The notes beneath the pieces are model-generated. The model had not been told where the DNA came from and searched no databases. It saw only the letters and a list, made by a program, of their open reading frames with translations. A program made the position numbers and the translations under genes. From assembly GCA_964498125.1 (NCBI GenBank), contig CAZCGE010000132.1, forward strand, positions 1-51,043: a DNA stretch of 51,043 nucleotides, in the 5' to 3' direction. Positions 1 to 7,921 of the stretch are shown here, piece by piece. This stretch comes from CAMDBL01 sp964498125. Lineage in GTDB: Bacteria; Pseudomonadota; Alphaproteobacteria; Rhizobiales; Hyphomicrobiaceae. Within the stretch, counting starts at the first letter, position 1, and every line of letters starts with the position of its first letter.

Positions 1-267
1 GTCGCACACAGGCCCTTGAGGCCGTCGATGAGCGATTCGAGCACCATGAGGCGCTTGAATCGAAGTGCACGACGCGGGTCGATGAGTCAAACCACCACAC
101 CCAACAGTCCCGGGATGGGAGTCACATTGAGAATTGCTGGCGTTTGTCAGAGCGGCTTGTTCGATAGGGTGCGGACCGGTAAGGATTGGCAGCGACCGAC
201 AGAGCGGCACGATCGGCATGGGGATGACGAGCCCTGACGGGACGTGCCCCAGCATGGGAGTTTGGTG
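1..267. other. Leading region without a confident gene
   Basis: No convincing complete gene is seen here. A short open frame on the minus strand enters from the left edge, with a possible ATG at position 47 reading MVLESLIDGLKGLC, and could be the start of a gene that continues outside the window. It is too short to identify. A GGGAG ribosome binding site at about 256-260 belongs to the hydrolase that begins at 268. Confidence 0.3.
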
Positions 268-1197
268 ATGGCACAGCGCGCACTCTTTGGACAGGCCCTC
301 AAGGGCCAGGAGCACTGGACCAACAAGGGCGATGTCCGCCTGTTCCTGTGGGAGAAGCGGGCACCCGCGAGCGCCGGCGCCAAGAAAGGCACGATCCTGT
401 TCGTACACGGCTCGTCGATGGCCTCCCAACCTACTTTCGACCTCAACGTCGAGGGCCGGCCGGGGGCCTCCGCCATGGATCATTTCGCGTTGGCCGGCTA
501 CGACACCTGGACGGTCGATATGGAGGGCTACGGCCGCTCCACCAAGACGCGCGATATCTTTTGCGACATCGCCAACGGTGCGGATGATCTGCAAGCGGCG
601 ACCGACTACATCAGCAAAACGACGGGCACCAAGTCATTCCTGACCTACGGCATCTCCTCGGGCGCGCTCAGGGCCGCACTGTTCGCCGAGCGGCATCCCG
701 AGCGCGTCCAGAGGCTGGCGCTCGATGCCTTCGTGTGGACCGGCGAGGGTAGCCCGACGCTGGCCGAGCGCAAGAAGAAGCTGCCGGAATTCCTGGCCAA
801 GAAGCGGCGGCCGATCGACGCCAAGTTCATCCATTCGATCTTCGAGCGCGATCATCCCGATACCGCCGACAAAGCCGTGATCGATGCCTTCGCCGAGGCC
901 GTGGTGTCGCTCGACGACAGCGTGCCGACGGGCACCTACGTCGACATGTGCTCCAAGCTGCCGGTGGTCGACCCGAAAAAGATCACGGTGCCGACGCTGA
1001 TCATGCGCGGCCAGCACGATGGCATCGCCAGCTTCGAAGACCTGATAAAATTCTTTGCGCTGCTGCCCAACCCGGACAAAGCCTTCTCGGTGATGTCCGG
1101 TGTCTCACATGCCTCGTTCCAGCAGAAGAACATTGCCCTCGTCTACCACATCCTCGGCAGCTTCTTCGCCCAGCCCGAGCCGGTGTATAGAGGGTGA
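268..1197 (+). CDS. alpha/beta hydrolase
   Basis: This is a 309-residue cytoplasmic alpha/beta-hydrolase-fold protein of unknown substrate. The N-terminal strand carries the oxyanion-type VHGSS segment (about 46-50). The nucleophile elbow GISSG places Ser at residue 130. Asp251 in RGQHDG and His281 in GVSHAS complete a plausible catalytic triad. An in-frame GTG lies 24 bases upstream at 244, but the ATG at 268 has a GGGAG ribosome binding site about 7 bases before it, so I chose 268. No signal peptide is seen. It lies just upstream of a second hydrolase of the same fold on the same strand, and the two may be co-transcribed. The fold is secure; the reaction is not. Confidence 0.85.
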   Translation: MAQRALFGQALKGQEHWTNKGDVRLFLWEKRAPASAGAKKGTILFVHGSSMASQPTFDLNVEGRPGASAMDHFALAGYDTWTVDMEGYGRSTKTRDIFCDIANGADDLQAATDYISKTTGTKSFLTYGISSGALRAALFAERHPERVQRLALDAFVWTGEGSPTLAERKKKLPEFLAKKRRPIDAKFIHSIFERDHPDTADKAVIDAFAEAVVSLDDSVPTGTYVDMCSKLPVVDPKKITVPTLIMRGQHDGIASFEDLIKFFALLPNPDKAFSVMSGVSHASFQQKNIALVYHILGSFFAQPEPVYRG

Positions 1198-1245
1198 GGT
1201 TGGCCTTCGAAAAGAACGCGACAATCTCATAAAGGAAACGACGCC

Positions 1246-2100
1246 ATGTCAGTCATGAAGGTGCGCGGAATTGCCATCGCCTACGAGATCATCGGTGAGC
1301 GCGGCCCGTGGGTGGCGCTGGCAACGGGCGGGCGCAGCGCCTACAACGAGTTTATTCCACTGGCGCGCAAGATCGCCGCTGGCGGATATCGCGTCGTGCT
1401 GCACGATCGCCGCAACTGCGGGGCGTCGGACGTGGCGCTCGACGCCAGCGAGAGCGAGGACGAGCACCGCGTCTCCGACTGGCACGCACTATTGCAGGAG
1501 CTGGCAGCGACGCCGACGTTCCTCGGCGGCTCCTCGTCGGGCGCCCGCATGTCGTTGCGCTATGCCGTGCGTTATCCCGCCTTGGTGCGCGCGCTGCTGC
1601 TGATGCGCGTGACGGGTGGCGCGTTCCAGGCCCAACGCCTGCCCGAGAATTACTACAGCATTTTCATCCGCGCCGCCGAGCAGGGCGGCATGGCGGCGGT
1701 GTGCGCCATGGATCATTTCAAGGCCTGCATTGCCGCGCGTCCGGAGAACGGGACCATGCTCATGGCCATGCAACCCAAAGACTTCATCGAGGTCATGTCT
1801 CGCTGGCGCGAAGCCCTCGTCAAGGGCACCGACTTGGCCGTGGCCGGCGTCAGCGCCGCCGAGCTTGCCGGCATCAAGGCGCCGACCATCATCATTCCGG
1901 GCAACGACAAGATCCACAACAACGCCAGCGGGCGGGTGGCACAACAACTCATCCCGGGCGCCAAGCTGCACGAGCTGCCCATCAAGGACACCGGGGCCGA
2001 CATCGTGCCCTATCCGGAATGGGCGCCGCACGAGAGTGAGATCGCCAAGACCTATGTCGACTTCATGAATGGCGTCATAGGCTCTGGCGCCGCCCGCTGA
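1246..2100 (+). CDS. alpha/beta hydrolase
   Basis: This 284-residue alpha/beta hydrolase has a nucleophile elbow GSSSG with Ser97, an Asp candidate in GNDKIH and a His candidate in PHESEI near the C-terminus. The early strand reads WVALATGGRS instead of the usual HG motif, so the oxyanion region is atypical. The start ATG has an AAAGGA ribosome binding site about 10 bases upstream. It follows the previous hydrolase by 48 bases on the same strand, which suggests a two-gene unit. The substrate cannot be inferred; esters or small amides are typical for the fold. There is no signal peptide, so it is probably cytoplasmic. Confidence 0.85.
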   Translation: MSVMKVRGIAIAYEIIGERGPWVALATGGRSAYNEFIPLARKIAAGGYRVVLHDRRNCGASDVALDASESEDEHRVSDWHALLQELAATPTFLGGSSSGARMSLRYAVRYPALVRALLLMRVTGGAFQAQRLPENYYSIFIRAAEQGGMAAVCAMDHFKACIAARPENGTMLMAMQPKDFIEVMSRWREALVKGTDLAVAGVSAAELAGIKAPTIIIPGNDKIHNNASGRVAQQLIPGAKLHELPIKDTGADIVPYPEWAPHESEIAKTYVDFMNGVIGSGAAR

Positions 2101-2285
2101 AGGGCGCGCGCTCGTGACTTGCCAGACCGCCGGCTTTGGCCTTTATCGTGGCTCGACACGCAACGCAGCGAGTCGCGGGGGCGCGAGCGAAGGTCATGGC
2201 GACAGGGCGGAATTTCGGCAAGGCTGAGCGGCCGCCATCGCGGCGCCAGTTCCGGCGCGCCGAGCAGAAGCGGCGCGAAAGCGGG

Positions 2286-3503
2286 ATGCGCATCCTCCTC
2301 GTGCATCAGAATTTTCCCGGCCAGTTCCTGCATCTGGCGCCGGCGCTCAAGGCGCGCGGCCACGACGTGCGCGCGCTGACGTTCGAGAAGAATGAGCGTC
2401 CCTCGCCGGTGTCGGTCGTGAAGTATCCGATCCGCCTGGTCGGCAAGCCGCCCGAGTTCGGGCCGATCGTGCATCAGTTCGCGGTAGCCGGCATCAGAGG
2501 CACCGACGTGGCGCTGACCGCTGCCGAGATGCGCCAGCAGGGCTATGTGCCGGATTTCATTTTCGGCCACCTGGGGTGGGGCGAAACGCTGTTCCTGAAG
2601 GAGGTCTGGCCGGAAGCCAAGCTCGCGCTTTATGCCGAATTTTTCTACCACACGGACGGCTTCGATTCCGGTTTCGACGCGGAGATCTATCCGATGTCGC
2701 TCAACCAGAGAATGCGCGTCACGGCCAAGCAGACGCCACTGCTGCTGGCCATGAACTCCGCCGACAAGGCCCTGGCGCCGACGCGGTGGCAGGCGTCGTC
2801 CTTCCCCGAGTGGTTCCAGGACCGCATTACGGTCGTGCACGATGGCATCGATACCGACGTCGTGCGCCCCAATGCGGAGTCGCATGTGGCGCTGACGGGG
2901 CAACAGTTGACCCTCAGGCCGGGCGACGAGGTGCTGACCTTCGTCAACCGCAACCTCGAGCCCTATCGCGGCTACCACATCTTCATGCGCGCCTTGCCGC
3001 GGATTCTAAAGGCACGACCCAACGCGCGCGTCATCATCGTCGGCGCCGATCAAGTCAGCTATGGCGCGCCGCCGCCCGATGGGCGCAACTGGAAGCAGGT
3101 CTTCCTCGACGAAGTGAAGGCCGACCTCGACATGTCGCGCGTGTTCTTCGTCGGCCACATTCCCTATCCGGTGTTCGTCTCGCTGATGCAAGTCACGCGG
3201 GTGCACGCCTACCTCAGCTACCCGTTCGTGCTGTCCTGGTCGATGCTGGAGGCGATGAGTGCGGGCGCGCTGGTGGTGGGCTCGCGCACGGGGCCGGTGG
3301 AAGAGTTGATCAAGGACGGCGTCAATGGCCGGCTGGTTGATTTCTTCGATGTCGAGGGCTGGTCGAATGCCCTGATCGACGCCTTGGCCCAACCTGAGAA
3401 GTATCAAGGGATGCGCGCGGCGGCGCGGCGTACCATCGTCGATGGCTATGACCTGAAAAAGCACTGTCTGCCGGAGCTGATCCGGTTCGTCGAGGAGGGG
3501 TAG
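2286..3503 (+). CDS. glycosyltransferase, GT4 family
   Basis: This is a 405-residue retaining GT-B glycosyltransferase. The N-terminus MRILLVHQNFPGQF is the first Rossmann strand of the acceptor-binding domain. The C-terminal nucleotide-sugar domain includes the segments VHDGIDTDVVRP, VNRNLEPYRG and the E-x7-E-like region LSWSMLEAMSAGALVVGSRTGPVEEL. The frame is open for 50 more codons upstream, but the homologous N-terminus begins at the ATG at 2286, so I use that. It lies next to lipid A/Kdo genes, which suggests a role in building lipopolysaccharide core or another surface glycan; donor and acceptor are unknown. Its TAG stop lies at the edge of a palindromic repeat element. Confidence 0.85.
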   Translation: MRILLVHQNFPGQFLHLAPALKARGHDVRALTFEKNERPSPVSVVKYPIRLVGKPPEFGPIVHQFAVAGIRGTDVALTAAEMRQQGYVPDFIFGHLGWGETLFLKEVWPEAKLALYAEFFYHTDGFDSGFDAEIYPMSLNQRMRVTAKQTPLLLAMNSADKALAPTRWQASSFPEWFQDRITVVHDGIDTDVVRPNAESHVALTGQQLTLRPGDEVLTFVNRNLEPYRGYHIFMRALPRILKARPNARVIIVGADQVSYGAPPPDGRNWKQVFLDEVKADLDMSRVFFVGHIPYPVFVSLMQVTRVHAYLSYPFVLSWSMLEAMSAGALVVGSRTGPVEELIKDGVNGRLVDFFDVEGWSNALIDALAQPEKYQGMRAAARRTIVDGYDLKKHCLPELIRFVEEG

Positions 3504-3605
3504 GAAGTTGTCGGGTCGAGCCCTTCGCGAGACCCGACAACTTCAGGCGAGTGCGGATGTCGCGTCTCCCCCGGATCAAGTGTCCGGGGAAGACCCGACC
3601 TCCTA
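3501..3605. repeat. Palindromic GTAGG...GTCGGGTC element between convergent genes
   Basis: This is an intergenic inverted-repeat element. A perfect 14-base inverted repeat (GAAGTTGTCGGGTC at 3504-3517 and its complement at 3531-3544) encloses a 13-base loop. The right end (GACCCGACC at about 3592-3600) is a further inverted copy of the left end. Both flanking convergent genes end in it: the glycosyltransferase TAG (3501-3503) and the phosphatase TAG (complement of 3603-3605). Relatives occur at 18093-18196, 44703-44785 and 45521-45602. The transcript would form a strong stem-loop that could end transcription from either side, although no U-tract follows it. Confidence 0.8.
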
Positions 3606-4337
3606 CTCTCGTCGCAGAACGTTCATCAGCGTGTTGGCCCAACGGTTGGCGTGAAACGAGCGCGTCAGCTCGGCGGGGTCATACACCGTGTCGACCCATT
3701 CAAAGAACGGCATCGGCCGCTTGGCGTTATCGGCGAGATAACGCTCGAAAAAATGGTCGAGGATGCCGGTGTCGGCCTGCCGGATATGGCCGTACCTGAA
3801 CGACAGCTCGCGCTTGGCTTGCTGCAGTGGCAGCCCCTGCTTGATGAACCGGTAGAGGACACTCATCAGGCCGGCGCGATCGGCACCGGACTTGCAGTGC
3901 ATCAGCATCGGATACTCGATGCGCTCGAACAGGTCGCGCGCGGCATGCAGCTCCGCCGGTTTCGGTGCGGCGCGGGAGCGGACCTGGAAATTGACCAGCG
4001 TCACGCCGTGCCGCCGGCACGCTTCCTGTTCCAGCCAATAGCTGCCGCACACTCGCTCGCCACGCAAATTGACGATGGTGCGAATGCCCTGTTTGGCGAG
4101 ATCGCGAATCTGGTGTGGCGCGGGTTGCGCGGAGCGCCAGGTCTTGGCGTCCAGGCGATGACGGTTGAGGTAAAAGAGGCGGAAGATGCCGTGGTCGACC
4201 AACAACATGTCGAGGTGCGTCGCTGTCGGCCCCAAGCTGCGCCGTGCCCATTCCGGTGAGCGCTCCATCACAGCGCGCCGCCAGGCCAGCGTGACGCGCT
4301 TCATGGCGCGGCGTGTTTCCTTCGCGAACTTCGCCAT
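3603..4337 (-). CDS. CX5R (dual-specificity/PTP-like) phosphatase
   Basis: This 244-residue protein has the cysteine phosphatase signature HCKSGADR (Cys148, Arg154; C-x5-R), preceded by a strand reading YPMLMHC, as in dual-specificity and PTPMT1-like phosphatases. Upstream segments GIRTIVNLRGE and VTLVNFQVRSRAAP match the usual core of this fold. A basic N-terminus of about 60 residues precedes the domain; no signal peptide is obvious. It is transcribed divergently from the acyltransferase-WaaA fusion gene, so a phospholipid, phosphosugar or phosphoprotein substrate tied to envelope assembly is plausible but is only inference from context. The substrate is unknown. Confidence 0.8.
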   Translation of the reverse strand: MAKFAKETRRAMKRVTLAWRRAVMERSPEWARRSLGPTATHLDMLLVDHGIFRLFYLNRHRLDAKTWRSAQPAPHQIRDLAKQGIRTIVNLRGERVCGSYWLEQEACRRHGVTLVNFQVRSRAAPKPAELHAARDLFERIEYPMLMHCKSGADRAGLMSVLYRFIKQGLPLQQAKRELSFRYGHIRQADTGILDHFFERYLADNAKRPMPFFEWVDTVYDPAELTRSFHANRWANTLMNVLRRE

Positions 4338-4423
4338 CAGCTCTGCTGGGTTCGCATGACTGTCCTCGAGATCGGCTTGAAGACGCGGTTGCGCGCCAGC
4401 TCATCCCCGGTTCCTGACCTGAT

Positions 4424-4450
4424 TTGCATTCGCTACTTATCCGCTATAGA
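4424..4450 (+). promoter_or_regulatory. Candidate promoter for the waaA fusion gene
   Basis: TTGCAT (4424-4429) and TATAGA (4445-4450) resemble -35 and -10 boxes, with a short 15-base spacer. Transcription from about 4457 would exclude the in-frame codons upstream and favours the ATG at 4521 as the real start. This is pattern matching only. Confidence 0.3.
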
Positions 4451-4520
4451 GACCTCCAGCAAGGGCCTTGCCGCGGCAACGCCCGAGCACGATCATCCAG
4501 CCGGAAAAGCCCATTCGTTT

Positions 4521-6560
4521 ATGGCCAATTCGCCGCAACGTAAGAATCGGCTGCGCAAGCTGGCGGGGCGATCACTCGCGGGCTACGCGTCGCTGGTCGC
4601 GCGTACGTCGCACGCGGTCTTTCAGCCCGCCGATGCTTTGGATCGCCTGCGGGCGCAGCATCCTGCCATCCAGGCGCTGTGGCACGGCCAGTTTCTCACG
4701 GTGCCGGCACTTTCACCCACCGACGTGCCCGCGCGCATCATGGTGGCGCGGCATGGCGACGCTGACATCTTGGGACATGCGCTCGAAAGCTTTCAGCATA
4801 TCGAACTGATTCGCGGCGCGGGCGCAGGTGGACGCCTGAAAGATCGCGGCGGCGCCGCCGCCCTGCGGGCGTCGGTGCGTGCGCTTGGCGATGGGTACTC
4901 GCTGATCATGACGGCGGACGTGCCACCGGGCCCCGCCCGTCACGCGGGGCTGGGGATTATCACGCTGGCCCGGCTTTCGGGTCGGCCGATTCTTCCCGTG
5001 GCGATGGCGAGTTCCCGCTACTGGAGCCTGAACACCTGGAGCCGGCTGACGATCCATCTGCCGTTCTCCAAAATCAGTATTGTCGTGGGCGAGCCGCTGT
5101 ACGTGCCCCGCGATGCCGACGAAACGCAATTGGAACACTATAGAGCCGCGTTGCAGGACGCTCTCGATGCGGCAACGGCCAGCGCCTATCGACTGGTCGG
5201 CGCCGATGCGCGACGGGCTACGCCGGCGACATCGCCGGCAGCGGCGGGGGACCTCACGCCGGCCCCGCTGGGTTTACGGCTCAAATCCTACCAGGCGCTG
5301 ACCGGTCTGGTGCGGCCCGCGGTGCCGTTGCTGCTGCACGTGCGCGAGCGCAGTGGCAAGGAAGATCGCGCGCGCCTGGGCGAGCGCATGGGGCAGGCGA
5401 GCCGGCCACGGCCGCAAGGCGAGCTGATCTGGCTACATGCCGCCAGTGTGGGCGAGACCAATGCTGTCCTGCCGCTGATCGATGCGCTGGCCCGGCGGCG
5501 GCCACAGCTGAATTTTCTGCTGACCACGGGGACGACAACGTCGGCCGCACTCGCTGAAAAGCGCCTCGGGCCGCGAACATTGCACCAGTACGTGCCGCTC
5601 GATGCGCCGCATTATGTGCGCAAGTTCCTCGACCATTGGCGCCCGGATCTCGGCGTCTTCACTGAATCCGACATCTGGCCGAACCTGGTCCTCGAGGCCT
5701 CGCGGCGGGACATCCCGCTGGCACTGGTCAATGCCCGCATGTCCAACCGCAGCTTTGACCGCTGGCGCCGCAATCCCGGCCTATCGCTGCCGATCTTCAA
5801 TCGCTTCGCCCTGGTGCTGGCCCAGAACGAGAAACTGGCGCGCCGGTTCGCGGAGTTGGGCGCACGCCGCTGCTATCCGGTGGGCAACCTCAAGATCGAT
5901 GCGCCGCCGCCGCCGGTGGACCGCGCAGAACTCGAGCGCCTGCAGCAAGCCGTCCGCGGACGGCCGCTGCTGGTTGCCGCCAGCACACACGAGGGCGAAG
6001 AAACGGTGCTGGCTGCCGCCCACCGCAGACTGCGCCAAGAAGCCAAAGGCTTCTGCACGATCATTGCACCGCGCCATCCCGAGCGGGGACTGGCGATCGC
6101 CGAACTGATGAAAGGGCAGGGTCTCAACGTCGCTCAACGCTCGCTGGGGGCCTTGCCAACCGCCGATTGCGACGTTTACGTCGCTGATACCATGGGCGAA
6201 CTCGGCACGCTCTACGCGCTGGCGCCGATTGCCTTCATCGGCGGCTCCCTGGTGGAGCGGGGCGGCCAAAATCCCATCGAGGCCGTGGGGCATTCCGCAG
6301 TCGTTCTGACCGGCCCGCACTGGGAAAATTTCCGCGACGCCTATCAGGCGCTGCTGCGTCACCGCGGCGCCCTCGAGGTGCGCAAAGCCGACGACATCGC
6401 CGACGCCGTCTCGCGGTTGTTGCGCGATGAGGCTGAGCTGGCGCGCATGCGGGCGGGGGCGGCGGCGGCACTCGCTTCGCTGTCGGGTGCGCTGGCGCGG
6501 ACGGTGGACGCGCTGTTGACGCACCTGCCCCAGGACAGCGGCCTGCAGCATGCCTCTTGA
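4521..6560 (+). CDS. waaA: Fused DUF374 (LpxJ-like) acyltransferase and Kdo transferase WaaA
   Basis: This is a 679-residue two-domain protein. Residues about 20-220 form a DUF374 acyltransferase-like domain: LWHGQF (53-58), an IRGAGAGG...RGGAAALR block and TADVPPGP (131-138), which replaces the common TPDGPRGP. DUF374 includes LpxJ, a late lipid A acyltransferase of epsilonproteobacteria. An Ala/Pro-rich linker (about 228-250) leads into a complete GT30 Kdo transferase: ERSGKEDRARLGERMG membrane-proximal start, HAASVGE with the catalytic Glu at about 312, TESDIWPN (381-388) and a late GGQNPIEA nucleotide-binding motif. The frame is open from 4356, but the ATG at 4521 lies after a promoter-like site. 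Its 3' end overlaps lpxK by 11 bases. In related bacteria these two domains are usually adjacent separate genes. The protein is expected at the inner face of the cytoplasmic membrane. Confidence 0.9.
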   Translation: MANSPQRKNRLRKLAGRSLAGYASLVARTSHAVFQPADALDRLRAQHPAIQALWHGQFLTVPALSPTDVPARIMVARHGDADILGHALESFQHIELIRGAGAGGRLKDRGGAAALRASVRALGDGYSLIMTADVPPGPARHAGLGIITLARLSGRPILPVAMASSRYWSLNTWSRLTIHLPFSKISIVVGEPLYVPRDADETQLEHYRAALQDALDAATASAYRLVGADARRATPATSPAAAGDLTPAPLGLRLKSYQALTGLVRPAVPLLLHVRERSGKEDRARLGERMGQASRPRPQGELIWLHAASVGETNAVLPLIDALARRRPQLNFLLTTGTTTSAALAEKRLGPRTLHQYVPLDAPHYVRKFLDHWRPDLGVFTESDIWPNLVLEASRRDIPLALVNARMSNRSFDRWRRNPGLSLPIFNRFALVLAQNEKLARRFAELGARRCYPVGNLKIDAPPPPVDRAELERLQQAVRGRPLLVAASTHEGEETVLAAAHRRLRQEAKGFCTIIAPRHPERGLAIAELMKGQGLNVAQRSLGALPTADCDVYVADTMGELGTLYALAPIAFIGGSLVERGGQNPIEAVGHSAVVLTGPHWENFRDAYQALLRHRGALEVRKADDIADAVSRLLRDEAELARMRAGAAAALASLSGALARTVDALLTHLPQDSGLQHAS

Positions 6561-7617
6561 AGAACCTGCATGGTGGTATGGGCCGGCGAGCGATCCGCGC
6601 GTCAGGTTCGCCCGGCCGATATCACGCCTGTGGGCTCTGCTCGCTCAGCGGCGCATGGCGCGCGCGCCGCGCTACCGCGCGTCGATCCCAGTGATTTGCA
6701 TCGGCAATTTCACCGCCGGTGGCACCGGCAAGACGCCCTTGGCGATGCTGATTGGTGAACGATTGAAGGCGCGGGGTGCTTCGCCAGTGTTCCTGACGCG
6801 CGGCTACGGCGGGCGGCGGCGGGGGCCGTGGTGGGTGGAGCCGTCGAGCGATCCGGCCAGCGAGGTCGGCGATGAACCGATGCTGCTGGCGCGTGTGGCG
6901 CCCGTGCTGATCGCGCGCGACCGGGTGCACGGCGCTCGGCTCATCGAAGCGCACCAGCCGCGTGCCGATGTGATCGTGATGGACGATGGCCTGCAGAATC
7001 CGGCGCTGGGCAAGTCCTTGCGGATTGTCGTGATCGACGGGCACCGCGGCGTCGGCAACGGCGAGGTGATCCCGGCGGGACCCTTGCGTGCCGATTTGGC
7101 GTTCCAGCTGCGTTTCGCCGATGTCATTGTCGTCAACCAGCCACCTGCCAGCAGCCCAGGTGGGGCAGGCCGGTCTCCCGTCGAATGGCTGCGTGAGGTG
7201 TATCCGGGGCCGCTGTTGCAGGCCCGGACGGTAGCAGCTGGCGATACGGCCTGGCTGAAGGAGGGACCCGTGGTGGCGTTTGCCGGTATCGCCAACCCGC
7301 AACGGTTCTACGATCTGCTGACTGGCCTTGGCGCCGACGTGGCCGAGACCTGGAGTTTCGCTGATCATCAGGCCTACAACACCACCGAGGCGCACGTTCT
7401 GCTAGCACGCGCTCGAGCGCTGCAAGCGCGCTTGGTGACGACGGAGAAAGATTGGGTGCGCCTGAGCGGCGCCACCGGCGTGCTCGCTGATTTGGCCGTG
7501 GCGGCTCGCCCGCTGCCGATCCGGTTGCAATTCGCCGGGCTCGACGAGGTTCGCCTGGATGGACTCCTGGATGAAATTTTTCGCAGCCCGTCTAGGCCCG
7601 CTGCCGGCGGGCCTTGA
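6550..7617 (+). CDS. lpxK: Tetraacyldisaccharide 4'-kinase LpxK
   Basis: LpxK uses ATP to phosphorylate the 4' position of the lipid A disaccharide at the inner membrane; the product is the acceptor for Kdo transfer. The 355-residue length is normal. The N-terminus PAWWYGPASDPR and Walker A motif GNFTAGGTGKT (52-62) are diagnostic, followed by LTRGYGGRRRGPWWV and VIVMDDGLQNPAL. The start ATG overlaps the end of the waaA fusion gene by 11 bases, so the two are translationally linked. Its last 26 bases overlap the end of the convergent DUF2093 gene. Confidence 0.95.
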   Translation: MPLEEPAWWYGPASDPRVRFARPISRLWALLAQRRMARAPRYRASIPVICIGNFTAGGTGKTPLAMLIGERLKARGASPVFLTRGYGGRRRGPWWVEPSSDPASEVGDEPMLLARVAPVLIARDRVHGARLIEAHQPRADVIVMDDGLQNPALGKSLRIVVIDGHRGVGNGEVIPAGPLRADLAFQLRFADVIVVNQPPASSPGGAGRSPVEWLREVYPGPLLQARTVAAGDTAWLKEGPVVAFAGIANPQRFYDLLTGLGADVAETWSFADHQAYNTTEAHVLLARARALQARLVTTEKDWVRLSGATGVLADLAVAARPLPIRLQFAGLDEVRLDGLLDEIFRSPSRPAAGGP

Positions 7618-7825
7618 GGTCGCCGATACGCTGCATGACGATTGCGGCGTTGGCGTAGGCTTCCTGCCGCTCCACGTTCCAGTACCTGAGGTCCGTCAGG
7701 AGAATGGACTCACCGGTCACGGCGCAGCGGACGAAATCACCCGCTGAAAGAATCTTGTAGTCGCCGTCCGCGTAACGGACCCGCGCCTCCCCGTTCAGGC
7801 CAAACAATCTGTCGATCCGGTTCAT
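7592..7825 (-). CDS. DUF2093 family protein
   Basis: This 77-residue protein of unknown function matches DUF2093, a small alphaproteobacterial family usually encoded beside lpxK and xseA. Recognisable segments are ARVRYADGDYKILSAGDFVRC, TGESI, and LRYWNVERQEAYA. The ATG at 7825 is preceded by GAGGG about 5 bases upstream; an in-frame start seven codons earlier lacks such a site. It probably shares a transcript with xseA (96 bases upstream on the same strand). It is convergent with lpxK and the two 3' ends overlap by 26 bases. Confidence 0.85.
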   Translation of the reverse strand: MNRIDRLFGLNGEARVRYADGDYKILSAGDFVRCAVTGESILLTDLRYWNVERQEAYANAAIVMQRIGDLKARRQRA

Positions 7826-7921
7826 GCCGTCCCTCGGCGCCAGCAATGGTCGTGGCGATCGCTGGTGTCATGGCGCAAACCGGCGGCTGCCGTCAAGGTC
7901 GGCTCGCGGGATCAGGACGGC

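Noticed and set aside
2136..2285. A 50-residue N-terminal extension of the glycosyltransferase
   Set aside because: The family begins with the MRILLVHQNFPG strand at 2286; the upstream residues are Arg/Ala-rich with no family match.
4356..4520. A longer N-terminus for the acyltransferase-WaaA protein from 4356
   Set aside because: The extra 55 codons overlap a promoter-like site and do not resemble the DUF374 family start; the ATG at 4521 fits better.
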